In this document: positions 1 through 8,775 of the stretch, piece by piece
How the letters are laid out: the number at the start of each line of letters is the position of its first letter
How positions within the stretch are numbered: the stretch's first letter is position 1
From: Chloroflexota bacterium
Lineage (GTDB): Bacteria; Chloroflexota; DTOL01; JACQYG01
DNA length: 9,454 nt
Direction of reading: 5' to 3'
Assembly: GCA_016208345.1 (NCBI GenBank)
Contig: JACQYG010000071.1
Span: 1 to 9,454, forward strand
Notes under the pieces: model-generated
What the model saw: only the letters and a program-made list of their open reading frames with translations
Database searches by the model: none
Told to the model about the DNA's origin: nothing
Position numbers and translations under genes: made by a program

Positions 1-54
1 GATGACCTCGGGGCCGATGCCGTCGCCGCTCAATACCGCGATCTTCGCCTTCAT
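1..54 (-). CDS. leuB: 3-isopropylmalate dehydrogenase, N-terminal 18 codons only (runs off window)
   Basis: Only the start of this gene is in the window. The 18 visible residues, MKAKIAVLSGDGIGPEVI, are the characteristic N-terminus of the isocitrate/isopropylmalate dehydrogenase family, with the GDGIGPE nucleotide-binding motif. The ATG overlaps the cimA stop codon as ATGA, so the two are probably translationally coupled. LeuB oxidatively decarboxylates 3-isopropylmalate with NAD in leucine synthesis, and in citramalate-using organisms also acts on 3-methylmalate to give 2-oxobutyrate. The position at the end of an ilv-leu operon makes LeuB far more likely than isocitrate or tartrate dehydrogenase. 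The rest of the protein cannot be judged. Confidence 0.88.
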   Translation of the reverse strand, partial: MKAKIAVLSGDGIGPEVI

Positions 55-1628
55 CCGTTAATGTTATTTCCAATATCGGTCATAGTCAACGCATATTCCA
101 GGCTGTCCGCCAGCGCCTGCCAGCTTGCCTCAATAATATTGGTGGAGCAACCAATGGTGCTCCAACAGCGGGGGCCGTTGCGCGTCTCGATCATGACGTG
201 GGTGGTGGCAGAAGTGGCCGCCTGGCCGTTGAGAATACGCACCTTGTAGTCGGTCAGTTGCACAGTGGCAAGATGGGGGTAGTGTGGCAGGAGCGCCTTG
301 CGCAGCGCGGCATCCAGTGCGTTTACCGGGCCGTTGCCCTCGGTGGCAGTGTGGATGATCTCCGAGCCGACACGGACCTTCACATTGGCTTCGGCAAAGA
401 TGCCGCGCCCGCGCCGGTGTTCGACGATGACCATGAAGTCCACCAGCTCGAACGGCGGCTGGTAGCTGGGCTGGGCGCGTCGGAGAAGCAGCTCAACTGA
501 GGCATCCGCACCCTCAAAATGGAAACCCCGATGCTCCAACTCCTTGATCTGTGCCAGGGCTGCTTTCACCTCGGCCTTGCTGGAGTCCAGGCCGAATTCC
601 CGCGCTTTGTAGACGAGGTTGCTGCGACCGGACAGCTCGCTGACCAGCACGCGCTTCTCATTGCCGACCTGTGCGGGATCGATGTGCTGATAACTCTCCT
701 CAGCCTTCAGGATGGCCCCGACGTGAAGGCCGCCCTTGTGGGCGAAGGCACTGGCACCGACGTAGGGCAGCCGACGGTCGTGGGCCTGGTTGGCCACCGC
801 GCTGACGTAGCGTGACGTCTCGGTCAGCTTGCAGAGCTCTTCGTCGCCGATGCAGTCCACCCTCATTTTTAGCTTGAGATTGGGGATGATGCTGCACAGG
901 TTGGCGTTGCCGACGCGCTCACCGTAGCCATTGATCGTCCCCTGTACCTGCGTGCAACCAGCCCGCACCGCCGCCAGCGCATTGGCGACGGCTAGGCCCG
1001 CATCGTCGTGGGTGTGGATGCCCAGGGGGACGGTCGTTGCCTTGCGCGTTACCTCGACGATTGCCTGCAATTCCCACGTTAGCGTCCCACCGTTGGTGTC
1101 ACACAAGACGACACAGTCCGCGCCGGCATCTTGAGCGACGCGCACCGTCGCCAGGGCGTAGCTGGGATCGGCCTTATAGCCGTCGAAAAAGTGCTCGGCG
1201 TCGTAGAAGGCCTCGCGGCCCTGGGACTTGAGATAGCGCACGGTGTCGGCGATCATGCGCAGGTTCTCGTCCGGGGTCGTTCCCAGGATGTGGCGGACCT
1301 GCCAGTTCCACGTCTTGCCGACGATGGTCACCGTGCGCGTGCCCGCGTCGAGCAACATCCTGATCTGCGGATCCGCCTCACAGGATACATCGGCACGGCG
1401 GGTTGAGCCGAAGGCGGTCACCGTTGCGCGCTTGAAGGGGAGTGATCGGGCCCGGGCGAAGAAGTCGGCATCCTTGGGGTTGGAGCCTGGCCAGCCTCCC
1501 TCGATGTAGTGGGCGCCTAACTCATCGAGCTTGCGGGCGATTTTGAGCTTGTCTTCGACGGAGAGAGAAATGCCTTCGCCCTGGGTGCCGTCGCGCAGGG
1601 TCGTGTCATAGATCTGGACGGTGCTCAT
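51..1628 (-). CDS. cimA: (R)-citramalate synthase (CimA, Geobacter-type)
   Basis: This 525-aa protein of the LeuA/homocitrate synthase family condenses acetyl-CoA with pyruvate to citramalate, the first step of threonine-independent isoleucine synthesis. Residues 8-16 (DTTLRDGTQ) carry the catalytic Arg12 and metal ligand Asp13. Metal ligands HTH at 205-207 and Asn241 in GERVGN follow, then a C-terminal LeuA dimer/regulatory domain from about 390 to 520. The motifs GEGISLSVEDK and YIEGGWPGSNPKD are typical of the long citramalate synthase subgroup rather than of isopropylmalate synthase (family knowledge). The reading frame stays open upstream to 2030, but that stretch is antisense-frame overlap of leuD; the ATG at 1628 overlaps the leuD stop as ATGA and begins at the family N-terminus. 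Its downstream partners LeuC, LeuD and LeuB are co-encoded. A homocitrate or isopropylmalate synthase role is less likely. Confidence 0.9.
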   Translation of the reverse strand: MSTVQIYDTTLRDGTQGEGISLSVEDKLKIARKLDELGAHYIEGGWPGSNPKDADFFARARSLPFKRATVTAFGSTRRADVSCEADPQIRMLLDAGTRTVTIVGKTWNWQVRHILGTTPDENLRMIADTVRYLKSQGREAFYDAEHFFDGYKADPSYALATVRVAQDAGADCVVLCDTNGGTLTWELQAIVEVTRKATTVPLGIHTHDDAGLAVANALAAVRAGCTQVQGTINGYGERVGNANLCSIIPNLKLKMRVDCIGDEELCKLTETSRYVSAVANQAHDRRLPYVGASAFAHKGGLHVGAILKAEESYQHIDPAQVGNEKRVLVSELSGRSNLVYKAREFGLDSSKAEVKAALAQIKELEHRGFHFEGADASVELLLRRAQPSYQPPFELVDFMVIVEHRRGRGIFAEANVKVRVGSEIIHTATEGNGPVNALDAALRKALLPHYPHLATVQLTDYKVRILNGQAATSATTHVMIETRNGPRCWSTIGCSTNIIEASWQALADSLEYALTMTDIGNNING

Positions 1629-2137
1629 GTGCCACTCCCGTTGACTGCATTCATCTGCTTCATTGTGTACGGCACCAAACCGCCGGCGTTGATGATCTTG
1701 AGCATAAACTCGGGATACGGTTTCGCCTGGAAGGTGTGCCCTGTATCCCGGTCGGTGATCTGGCCAGTGCTCAGTTCGACCTCGATGCGGTGGCCGGCCT
1801 GAATAGCCCTGGCTGCCTCCGGGCATTCGAGGATAGGCAGGCCGAGGTTGATCGCATTGCGGAAGAAGATGAGCGCAAAGCTCTGGGCAATCACACAGGA
1901 CACACCCGCGCCGCGGAGGCAAAGGGGAGCATGCTCGCGCGAGGACCCGCAGCCGAAATTCTTGCCGGCGACGATGATGTCGCCAGGCTGCACCTGGCTC
2001 GTGAAAGTCGGATCCAGATCCTCCAGGCAATGCCTTGCCAGTTCTTTTGGATCTGTCGTGCTCAGATGGCGGCCAGGGATAATGACATCGGTGTTGACGT
2101 TGTCACCGAATTTCCAGGCTTTGCCGGTTAGTTTCAT
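1625..2137 (-). CDS. leuD: 3-isopropylmalate dehydratase small subunit
   Basis: This 170-aa LeuD is the swivel domain that pairs with LeuC to isomerise 2-isopropylmalate to 3-isopropylmalate via the cis-alkene. With citramalate as substrate the same pair yields 3-methylmalate (erythro-beta-methylmalate). The N-terminal GDNVNTDVIIPGRHL and the substrate-loop motif FGCGSSREHAP at about 61-71 are diagnostic of the aconitase small subunit. The length fits the short LeuD class (about 160-170 aa) that accompanies a roughly 420-aa LeuC, not the 200-aa enterobacterial form. A GAGG Shine-Dalgarno lies 7 nt before the ATG. The stop overlaps the cimA start (ATGA). A 95-nt gap separates it from leuC, and I see no convincing promoter or terminator there. 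Confidence 0.93.
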   Translation of the reverse strand: MKLTGKAWKFGDNVNTDVIIPGRHLSTTDPKELARHCLEDLDPTFTSQVQPGDIIVAGKNFGCGSSREHAPLCLRGAGVSCVIAQSFALIFFRNAINLGLPILECPEAARAIQAGHRIEVELSTGQITDRDTGHTFQAKPYPEFMLKIINAGGLVPYTMKQMNAVNGSGT

Positions 2138-2232
2138 CTCTAAGCCTCGCTGCTTGAATAGATGGTCCCCCCTCCAGGCGTTGGCCAGGTCCGCCGTGCT
2201 AGCCTCGCCGGGGCGGAGACCTCACGCCGCCC

Positions 2233-3495
2233 CTATAGCTCTGCCGGAGCGGCTATGCGGCCCAGTATGGCGCTGGCGGCCGCGACGGCCGGGTTTGCCA
2301 GATACACCTCGCTCTTGACGTGGCCCATGCGGCCAACGAAGTTGCGATTGGTAGTGCTGATGCACCGCTCCCCCTCCCCCAGCACGCCCGAGTGGCCCCC
2401 TAGACACGGGCCGCACGACGGCGTGCCGACCATGGCTCCTGCCTCAACGAAGGTCTCGATCAGCCCTTCGGCCAGGGCCTGGCGGTAGGCGGTCGCGTCG
2501 CCGGGGATGATGATACAGCGAACCTGGCTGTCCACCTGTCGGCCACCGAGCACACGAGCTGCCAGTCGTAGGTCGCTGATGCGGCCGTTGGTGCACGAGC
2601 CGATGAAGACCTGATCGATGGACACGTGCCCCGCCTGGCTGACCGGGCGCGTGTTAGATGGGAGGTGGGGGAAGGCGACCTGCGGCTCGATCTCGCTGAC
2701 ATCGTACTGGCGTACGAGGGCGCACTGGGCGTCGGGGTCGCCATGGTAAACGGTGAAGGGTCGCCCGGTGCGCCGCCGCACATAGTCCAGCGTCGTATCG
2801 TCTACCGCGAACAGGCCAGCCTTCGCGCCCGCCTCCACCGCCATGTTGGCCATGGTGAAGCGGCCGTCCATGCCCATGGCGTCGATGACCGGCCCGCCGA
2901 ACTCCATCGCCTGATACAGCGCGCCCTCGACGCCGATGTCACCGATGGTGTAAAGGATCAGGTCCTTGGCACCAACCCAAGGTTGAAGTCCGCCTTCGTA
3001 GATAAAGCGAATCGTTTCGGGGACCTTCATCCAGATGCGACCGGTGGCCATGGCCACCGCCACGTCCGTGGAGCCCATGCCGGTGGAGAAGGCCCCCAAC
3101 GCCCCGTAGGTGCAGGTGTGCGAGTCCGCTCCGATGACCACTTCGCCCGGCAGCACTACGCCCTGTTCGGGGAGCACTACGTGCTCTATGCCGCCGGTCT
3201 TGCCTGCCTCGTAGTAATGGGCAAGGCCGTGCTCGCGGGCGAAGCTACGTACGAGTTTGCACTGGTTCGCGGCGGCGATATCCTTTGGCGGGACAAAGTG
3301 GTCCTGGACCAGAGCAACCCGCTGGCGATCGAAGAGGCCGGGCACGTTCAGGCGCTGGAACTGGCCAATGGCAAGCGGAGCGGTGATGTCGTTTGCCAGC
3401 ACCATGTCCACCCTCGCTTCGATGAGGTCGCCCGGCGACACGTGTTTCAGCCCCGCGTGGGCGGCAAGGATTTTTTCTGCCAAGGTCATGGCCAT
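2233..3495 (-). CDS. leuC: 3-isopropylmalate dehydratase large subunit
   Basis: This 420-aa aconitase-family subunit binds the [4Fe-4S] cluster of isopropylmalate isomerase. The cluster cysteines are visible: Cys301 in FIGSCTNGR, and Cys361 and Cys364 in TPSCGPCLGGHSG. The conserved GADSHTCTYGALGAFSTGMG block starts at about 122, and the C-terminal NRNFVGRMGH is also family-typical. The length matches the shorter LeuC/homoaconitase-like subfamily that works with a separate small subunit. I chose the ATG at 3495 because AGGAG lies 8 nt upstream; a second ATG two codons later would be poorly spaced. The frame is open further upstream only as overlap with leuA. The start is 16 nt after the leuA stop, so the two are co-transcribed. 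LeuC probably serves both the leucine and the citramalate-isoleucine routes. Confidence 0.94.
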   Translation of the reverse strand: MAMTLAEKILAAHAGLKHVSPGDLIEARVDMVLANDITAPLAIGQFQRLNVPGLFDRQRVALVQDHFVPPKDIAAANQCKLVRSFAREHGLAHYYEAGKTGGIEHVVLPEQGVVLPGEVVIGADSHTCTYGALGAFSTGMGSTDVAVAMATGRIWMKVPETIRFIYEGGLQPWVGAKDLILYTIGDIGVEGALYQAMEFGGPVIDAMGMDGRFTMANMAVEAGAKAGLFAVDDTTLDYVRRRTGRPFTVYHGDPDAQCALVRQYDVSEIEPQVAFPHLPSNTRPVSQAGHVSIDQVFIGSCTNGRISDLRLAARVLGGRQVDSQVRCIIIPGDATAYRQALAEGLIETFVEAGAMVGTPSCGPCLGGHSGVLGEGERCISTTNRNFVGRMGHVKSEVYLANPAVAAASAILGRIAAPAEL

Positions 3496-3511
3496 GTGAT
3501 GGACTCCTGCT

Positions 3512-5048
3512 CTAGCTTCCAGCCGCCGCCGTACCTGGCCCCTTCGACGATGCGCAGAGCATCGCGTGGCCGCCGCTATCGCGCGCTGACAGCAACTTGT
3601 TGAGCGCACTCATATAGGCTTTGGCGCTGGCGACGATGATGTCGGTGTCCGCACCGTGGCCGCTGAAGGTGCGCTGGAGAAGCCCCGTCTGGGGGTGCAC
3701 TGGGTATTGGCCGTCGCCGTTTTTAGCCTCGATGCGGATGGTCACCTCCCCGACCGCATCTATCCCCTCGGTCACCGCCTTGATGGCGAACTCGGTGAGC
3801 GTATTGGGCACGCCGATGAGGCGGTTGATGGCCTTGTAGACCGCATCGACCGGCCCGGTGCCCAGGGCAGCGTCCTCGAGGATCTGCCCCTGGGGTCCCC
3901 GCAGACGCACCGTGGCAGTGGGGATCGACTTGTCGCCGCACGATACCTGGACGTGCTCCAGGTGATATACCTCGGTCGGCTGATATACCTCATCGTTGAT
4001 GATCGCTTCGATATCTGGGTCGGCAACGACCTTTTTCTTATCGCAAAGGTCCTTGAATCGTTGGAATACTCGGGCGAGATCGTCGCCGGTCAGATTGTAG
4101 CCCATGTCGGCGAGCTTTACCTGAAACGCATGGCGGCCGGAGTGCTTGCCCAGGACCAGCTTGCTTTCCGATAGCCCCACTGTCTCAGGCCGCATGATCT
4201 CGTAGGTCAGGGGATTTTTCAGCATGCCGTCTTGGTGGATGCCCGCCTCGTGGGCGAAGGCGTTGGCGCCCACGATGGCCTTGTTGGGCTGGATCGGGAT
4301 GCCGGTGTAGGCGCTGACCATGCGGCTGGTGCGGGTGATCTGCGCGGTGTCGACGTTGGTGTGGAGTTGATAGAATTGCGGCCGGGTATGGATCGCCATC
4401 ACGACCTCTTCCAGCGAGGCGTTGCCGGCCCGTTCGCCGATGCCGTTGACGGTGACTTCTACCTGGCGTGCTCCGTTGCGCACCGCGGCCAGGGTATTGG
4501 CGGTGGCCAATCCCAGATCATTGTGGCAATGTGCGGAAACGGTCACCTTGTCCGCGCCGGGTGTGTTCCCGATGATGCCCGCGATCAATGCTCCGAACTC
4601 CTCGGGCATGGTGTAGCCGACGGTGTCAGGGATGTTAATGGTGGTCGCCCCGGCGTTGATGGCGACCTCAAGGACGTGATACAGGAACTTCGGATCAGAG
4701 CGCCCGGCATCCTCGGGGGAGAACTCCACGTCGTGGCACAGGCTGCCTTTTGGCCTCTTTGACTGCCTCCCACGCCCGGTCGATGTCAACCTTGTTCGCC
4801 CGGGCGAGTGCGGCGATGATCGGTGGGTTGTCGGCCTGGCCGACTTCCAGCGCCACCTGGCGGACTGCCTGGAAGTCGCCAGGCGAGGCAATGGGGAACC
4901 CCGCCTCGATAACGTCTACGCGCAGCCGCGCAAGCTGCCTGGCGATCTCGATCTTCTCACCGATGTTTAGCGTCGCGCCGGGCGACTGCTCCCCATCTCG
5001 CAGGGTGGTGTCGAAGACGCGTACGACGACAACGTTCTTCTCGTCCAT
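3512..5048 (-). pseudogene. leuA: 2-isopropylmalate synthase, disrupted by an out-of-frame internal deletion
   Basis: LeuA condenses acetyl-CoA with 2-oxoisovalerate, the committed step to leucine. The start at 5048 has a strong AAGGAGG about 10 nt upstream. The first 101 codons are normal: [14 protein letters not shown] with Arg17/Asp18, then [12 protein letters not shown] and [14 protein letters not shown]. The frame then turns into unrelated sequence and stops at 4695. A different frame resumes at about 4744 with [17 protein letters not shown] and runs 410 codons through the HCHND metal site, NGIGERAGN and the leucine-binding C-terminal domain to the TAG at 3512. Compared with E. coli LeuA as I recall it, the HTFIATS...H block (about 37 residues, barrel strand 4 and a helix) is missing. 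The span is 1537 nt, not a multiple of three, which implies a loss of roughly 110 or 113 nt. A simple frameshift could not restore function. The C-terminus has an extra tail of about 24 residues. Real mutation and assembly error cannot be told apart here. Confidence 0.88.
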
Positions 5049-5142
5049 AAGGGTGGTGCCTCCTTCACTCCAAAACGCGGTGCCTGGCCCCTCAGGGCGG
5101 CGAAGATCAGCCCGGTCATCGTTGGCCCTTCGACATCACCCC

Positions 5143-6748
<1,606 letters not shown>

Positions 6749-6757
6749 TTGGCACCC

Positions 6758-8473
6758 CTATACTTTCTCGGCCATAGCCATGTTCCGACTTGGCATCGGC
6801 CGGCGCCACATCTCATGCAGCCCCTTGCCGGGCTGAACCATCGGGAAGACGTTGATCTCTGGCTCGACCACGAACTCGGTCAACACCGGGCCTGGGCACT
6901 GGCGGGCGACACGGATGGCCTCGGCCACGTCGTCGGGCCGCCGGACGCGCTGGCCCTTGATCCCGTAGGCGTCGGCCAGTTTCACCAGGTCCGGGCCGGC
7001 GATGCGTATCTCCGAGTAGCGGCGGTCATGCAACAGCTCCTGCCACTGCCGTACCATGCCCAGACAGCCGTTGTTGATCACCGCGATCTTGAGCGGCAGC
7101 TTTTCCTGGACCACAGTGGCCAGCTCCGGGATGCTCATCTGGAAGCCGCCATCTCCGACCACCGCCCACACCTCGTCGTCTGGCCTTCCGAACTTGGTGC
7201 CTATGGCCGCCGGCACGGCGAAGCCCATGGTCCCCAGGCCCCCCGAGGTGATCAGTTGATTCTGGCGATCGTGCTGAAAGTACTGGGCCTCCCACATCTG
7301 GTTCTGGCCCACGTCGCTGACTACCGTAATGTCGCCACCCGTCCCGCGCCAGATCTCGTGAATGACGTATGGTGCCAGGAGCATGTCCTTGAGGAGTCCC
7401 TGGTTGAGGATGTCGCGTGCTCCTGCGTCTCCGCGCCATCTCTCGATCTGGGCGAACCATGCCGATCGGTAGCGAGGTTCGATGAACGGCAGAATCTGCC
7501 GCAAAACCTGCTTCGCGTCACCAACGATGCCCACGTCGGCCCGAACGTTCTTGCCGATCTCCACCGGGTCGATGTCCACGTGGATCACCTCGGCTCTTGG
7601 CGCGTAGCTCTTGAGGTTGCCGGTAACGCGGTCGTCGAAACGCATGCCCAGGGCGATAAGCAGATCGGCTTCCTGGATCGCCATGTTGGCATAGGCCTGG
7701 CCGTGCATGCCCATCATGCGCAGGTTGAGCGGGTGCGATTCCGGCAGGCCGCCGATGCCAAGCAGGGTGGTGGACACGGGGATGTTGCCGCGCTCGGCAA
7801 GTTCGCGCAGTTCGTCGTTGGCGCCGGAGAGGATGATGCCGTGCCCGGCCAGGATCATCGGCCGCTCGGCGGCGTTGATGTAGGCAGCGGCCTGGCGGAT
7901 CTGTTCCTCTGGGCCGCGTAGGACGGGCCGATAGCCGGGTAGCTCGATCGTTTCGGGATATTCGAACCCGGTGGAGGCCATCTGGGCATCCTTGCAGATG
8001 TCAATCAGCACCGGGCCTGGGCGGCCGGAGCGGGCGATATAGAACGCCTCTTTCATCACCCGGGGCAGTTCTTCGACCCGGTTCACCAGGTAGTTGTGCT
8101 TGGTGATGGGCAACGTCACGCCGGTGACGTCGATCTCCTGAAACGCATCAGAGCCGACCAGGTGGCTCGTGACCTGGCCGGTGATGGCCACCACCGGGGA
8201 AGAATCGAGCATGGCGCAGGCCAGGCCGGTCACCAGGTTCATAGCGCCTGGCCCGGAAGTGGCCATGCAGACGCCAACCCTGCCGGTGGCACGGGCGTAG
8301 CCGTCGGCTGCCAGGGCCGCGTTCTCCTCGTGGCGCACCAGGACGTGGTGGATGGGGTAATCCACCAGGGCGTCGTAGATAGGCAGGATTGCCCCCCCGG
8401 GGTATCCGAAGATGATCTGGACCCCTTCGCGCCTCAGTATCTCCCAGACCATTTGTGCACCGGTGCGTCTCAT
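6758..8473 (-). CDS. ilvB: Acetolactate synthase large (catalytic) subunit
   Basis: This 571-aa thiamine diphosphate enzyme makes 2-acetolactate from two pyruvates, or 2-aceto-2-hydroxybutyrate from pyruvate and 2-oxobutyrate. Seen in order: IFGYPGGAILPIYDAL; RHEENAALAADGYAR with catalytic Glu49; TSGPGAMNLVTGLACA; the central FAD-binding domain with MRFDDRVTG; and the ThDP/Mg motif beginning GDGG at 440 and ending NN at 467-468, followed by GMVRQWQ. The length is normal for the family. The ATG at 8473 is preceded 7 nt upstream by AGGAGG, an excellent ribosome binding site, and starts at the conserved MRRTGAQ N-terminus. The frame stays open 63 codons further upstream, but that stretch crosses two terminator hairpins and is not family sequence. 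It is the first structural gene of the operon. Confidence 0.97.
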   Translation of the reverse strand: MRRTGAQMVWEILRREGVQIIFGYPGGAILPIYDALVDYPIHHVLVRHEENAALAADGYARATGRVGVCMATSGPGAMNLVTGLACAMLDSSPVVAITGQVTSHLVGSDAFQEIDVTGVTLPITKHNYLVNRVEELPRVMKEAFYIARSGRPGPVLIDICKDAQMASTGFEYPETIELPGYRPVLRGPEEQIRQAAAYINAAERPMILAGHGIILSGANDELRELAERGNIPVSTTLLGIGGLPESHPLNLRMMGMHGQAYANMAIQEADLLIALGMRFDDRVTGNLKSYAPRAEVIHVDIDPVEIGKNVRADVGIVGDAKQVLRQILPFIEPRYRSAWFAQIERWRGDAGARDILNQGLLKDMLLAPYVIHEIWRGTGGDITVVSDVGQNQMWEAQYFQHDRQNQLITSGGLGTMGFAVPAAIGTKFGRPDDEVWAVVGDGGFQMSIPELATVVQEKLPLKIAVINNGCLGMVRQWQELLHDRRYSEIRIAGPDLVKLADAYGIKGQRVRRPDDVAEAIRVARQCPGPVLTEFVVEPEINVFPMVQPGKGLHEMWRRPMPSRNMAMAEKV

Positions 8474-8499
8474 ACCAGCCCCTCCTGTCTGACCTGAAT

Positions 8500-8546
8500 A
8501 AAAAAGGCCCTCCCCAGATCCAGCGATGGATATGGGAAAGGCCCCT
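8500..8546 (-). terminator. Second leader terminator (T2), directly before the ilvB ribosome binding site
   Basis: Read on the minus strand, GGCCTTTCCCATATCCA (8543-8527) pairs with TGGATCTGGGGAGGGCC (8522-8506) around a TCGC loop. This gives a 17-pair stem with one T-C mismatch and two G-T wobbles. Six T residues follow at 8505-8500. It is a strong Rho-independent terminator in the ilvB direction, with no T run the other way. It lies downstream of the leader-peptide attenuator, so polymerases that pass T1 must also pass this hairpin. I see no leader ORF of its own that would control it. Confidence 0.8.
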
Positions 8547-8568
8547 GTGCCTGCAATACTGTCGACGA

Positions 8569-8589
8569 CGTTGCCGACTACGGGCAACG
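8569..8589 (-). other. Spacer hairpin between the two leader terminators
   Basis: CGTTGCC (8589-8583) and GGCAACG (8575-8569) form a perfect 7-bp stem with a 7-nt loop, starting just after the T run of the first terminator. There is no T run after it, so it is not a terminator. It may be a transcriptional pause site or a structural spacer; its role is unknown. Confidence 0.5.
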
Positions 8590-8615
8590 AAAAAGCCTCC
8601 CGTTTGGGAGGCTTT
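8590..8615 (-). terminator. Attenuator terminator (T1, segments 3:4)
   Basis: GCCTCCC (8612-8606), loop AAAC and GGGAGGC (8601-8595) form a perfect stem followed by TTTTT (8594-8590). Flanking A residues at 8613-8615 extend the stem into the T run. This is a canonical Rho-independent terminator placed 22 nt after the leader-peptide stop. Its 5' arm is fully complementary to codons 23-26 of the leader ORF, which identifies it as an attenuator rather than an ordinary terminator. Confidence 0.92.
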
Positions 8616-8666
8616 GGGTATGCGATTTGGCGGTGTTTAGGCCCGGCCCCAGTCCCTCCCAAACGG
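8600..8666 (-). promoter_or_regulatory. Antiterminator pairing (segments 2:3) of the BCAA attenuator
   Basis: Segment 2, CCGTTTGGGAGG (8666-8655), is exactly codons 23-26 (Pro-Phe-Gly-Arg) of the leader ORF. It is a perfect 12-bp complement of segment 3, CCTCCCAAACGG (8611-8600), which includes the whole 5' arm and loop of T1. The two structures are mutually exclusive. A ribosome stalled on the upstream Val/Leu/Ile codons would leave segment 2 free to capture segment 3 and let transcription continue into ilvB. The pairing is seen in the sequence; the mechanism is inferred by analogy with enterobacterial ilv, his and trp leaders. Confidence 0.88.
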
Positions 8667-8732
8667 CAGTAGTCCCTTAATGATAAGGGACGAAATAAGG
8701 GAGAGAACGACGACGCCGGCCGGCTGGCTCAT
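8637..8732 (-). CDS. Branched-chain amino acid leader peptide (31 aa, attenuation control)
   Basis: This short ORF starts at the ATG at 8732, with GAGG 7 nt upstream (8743-8740), about 37 nt after the predicted transcription start. It ends with TAA at 8637. Residues 7-22 read VVVLSLISSLIIKGLL: three Val, five Leu and three Ile in 16 positions, the composition of an ilv attenuator leader. Such peptides have no known function of their own; ribosome stalling during their synthesis senses charged tRNA-Val, tRNA-Leu and tRNA-Ile. Codons 9-12 overlap the protector arm (segment 1) and codons 23-26 are the antiterminator arm (segment 2), so coding and structure are interlocked. The downstream operon makes all three amino acids, which fits. 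It is analogous to ilvL or ivbL of enterobacteria, but I see no reason to claim homology. Confidence 0.9.
   Translation of the reverse strand: MSQPAGVVVLSLISSLIIKGLLPFGRDWGRA
8653..8706 (-). promoter_or_regulatory. Protector stem (segments 1:2) of the attenuator
   Basis: TCTCTCCC (8706-8699), which lies on leader codons 9-12 (Val-Leu-Ser-Leu), can pair with GGGAGGGA (8660-8653) as 8 pairs including one G-T wobble. This would sequester segment 2 and leave T1 free to form when no ribosome is stalled. A ribosome stalled at Val7-Leu12 would cover segment 1 and release segment 2. The inner hairpin at 8672-8691 nests within this stem. The pairing was found by eye; its stability has not been calculated. 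Confidence 0.65.
8672..8691 (-). other. Leader pause hairpin within the leader ORF
   Basis: GTCCCTTA (8691-8684) and TAAGGGAC (8679-8672) form a perfect 8-bp stem with a 4-nt loop, covering leader codons 14-21 including Leu16-Ile17-Ile18. In known attenuators an early hairpin pauses RNA polymerase so that the leading ribosome can synchronise with it. That role is inferred from its position. Confidence 0.65.
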
Positions 8733-8775
8733 CGAGACGCCTCAGCTTGAGAAGTGCTGAACAATTATTGGTGAC

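Noticed and set aside
2189..2220. An imperfect inverted repeat (GTCCGCC and GGCGGAGAC) in the leuC-leuD gap as a terminator or attenuator.
   Set aside because: The stem is interrupted and no T run follows on the minus strand. leuD is clearly still part of the operon.
2626..3603. A 325-codon plus-strand ORF antisense to leuC, and another of 390 codons at 6749-7921 antisense to ilvB.
   Set aside because: Both are mirror frames of well-conserved genes in GC-rich DNA, with no motifs of their own.
4740..4752. Programmed ribosomal frameshifting at the CCAAAAGG run in leuA.
   Set aside because: A shift would join the frames but could not supply the roughly 37 missing residues of the conserved barrel strand.
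5049..5142. A small ORF or promoter in the ilvC-leuA gap.
   Set aside because: The ATG at about 5120 leads into the out-of-frame leuA start with no recognisable product, and no convincing -35/-10 pair is visible. Only the leuA ribosome binding site is supported.
8474..8662. An upstream in-frame extension of ilvB from a TTG at 8662, including a Val-rich stretch (LPVVGNVVDSI) that looks like a second leader peptide.
   Set aside because: It crosses both terminators, has no Shine-Dalgarno before any TTG, and shows no family similarity. The ATG at 8473 has an excellent ribosome binding site and the conserved N-terminus. The open frame is probably chance in GC-rich DNA.
8474..8770. A T-box riboswitch upstream of ilvB.
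   Set aside because: I found no T-box consensus (AGGGTGG-type antiterminator bulge) or specifier-loop arrangement. The leader ORF and the 2:3/3:4 pairings explain the region better.
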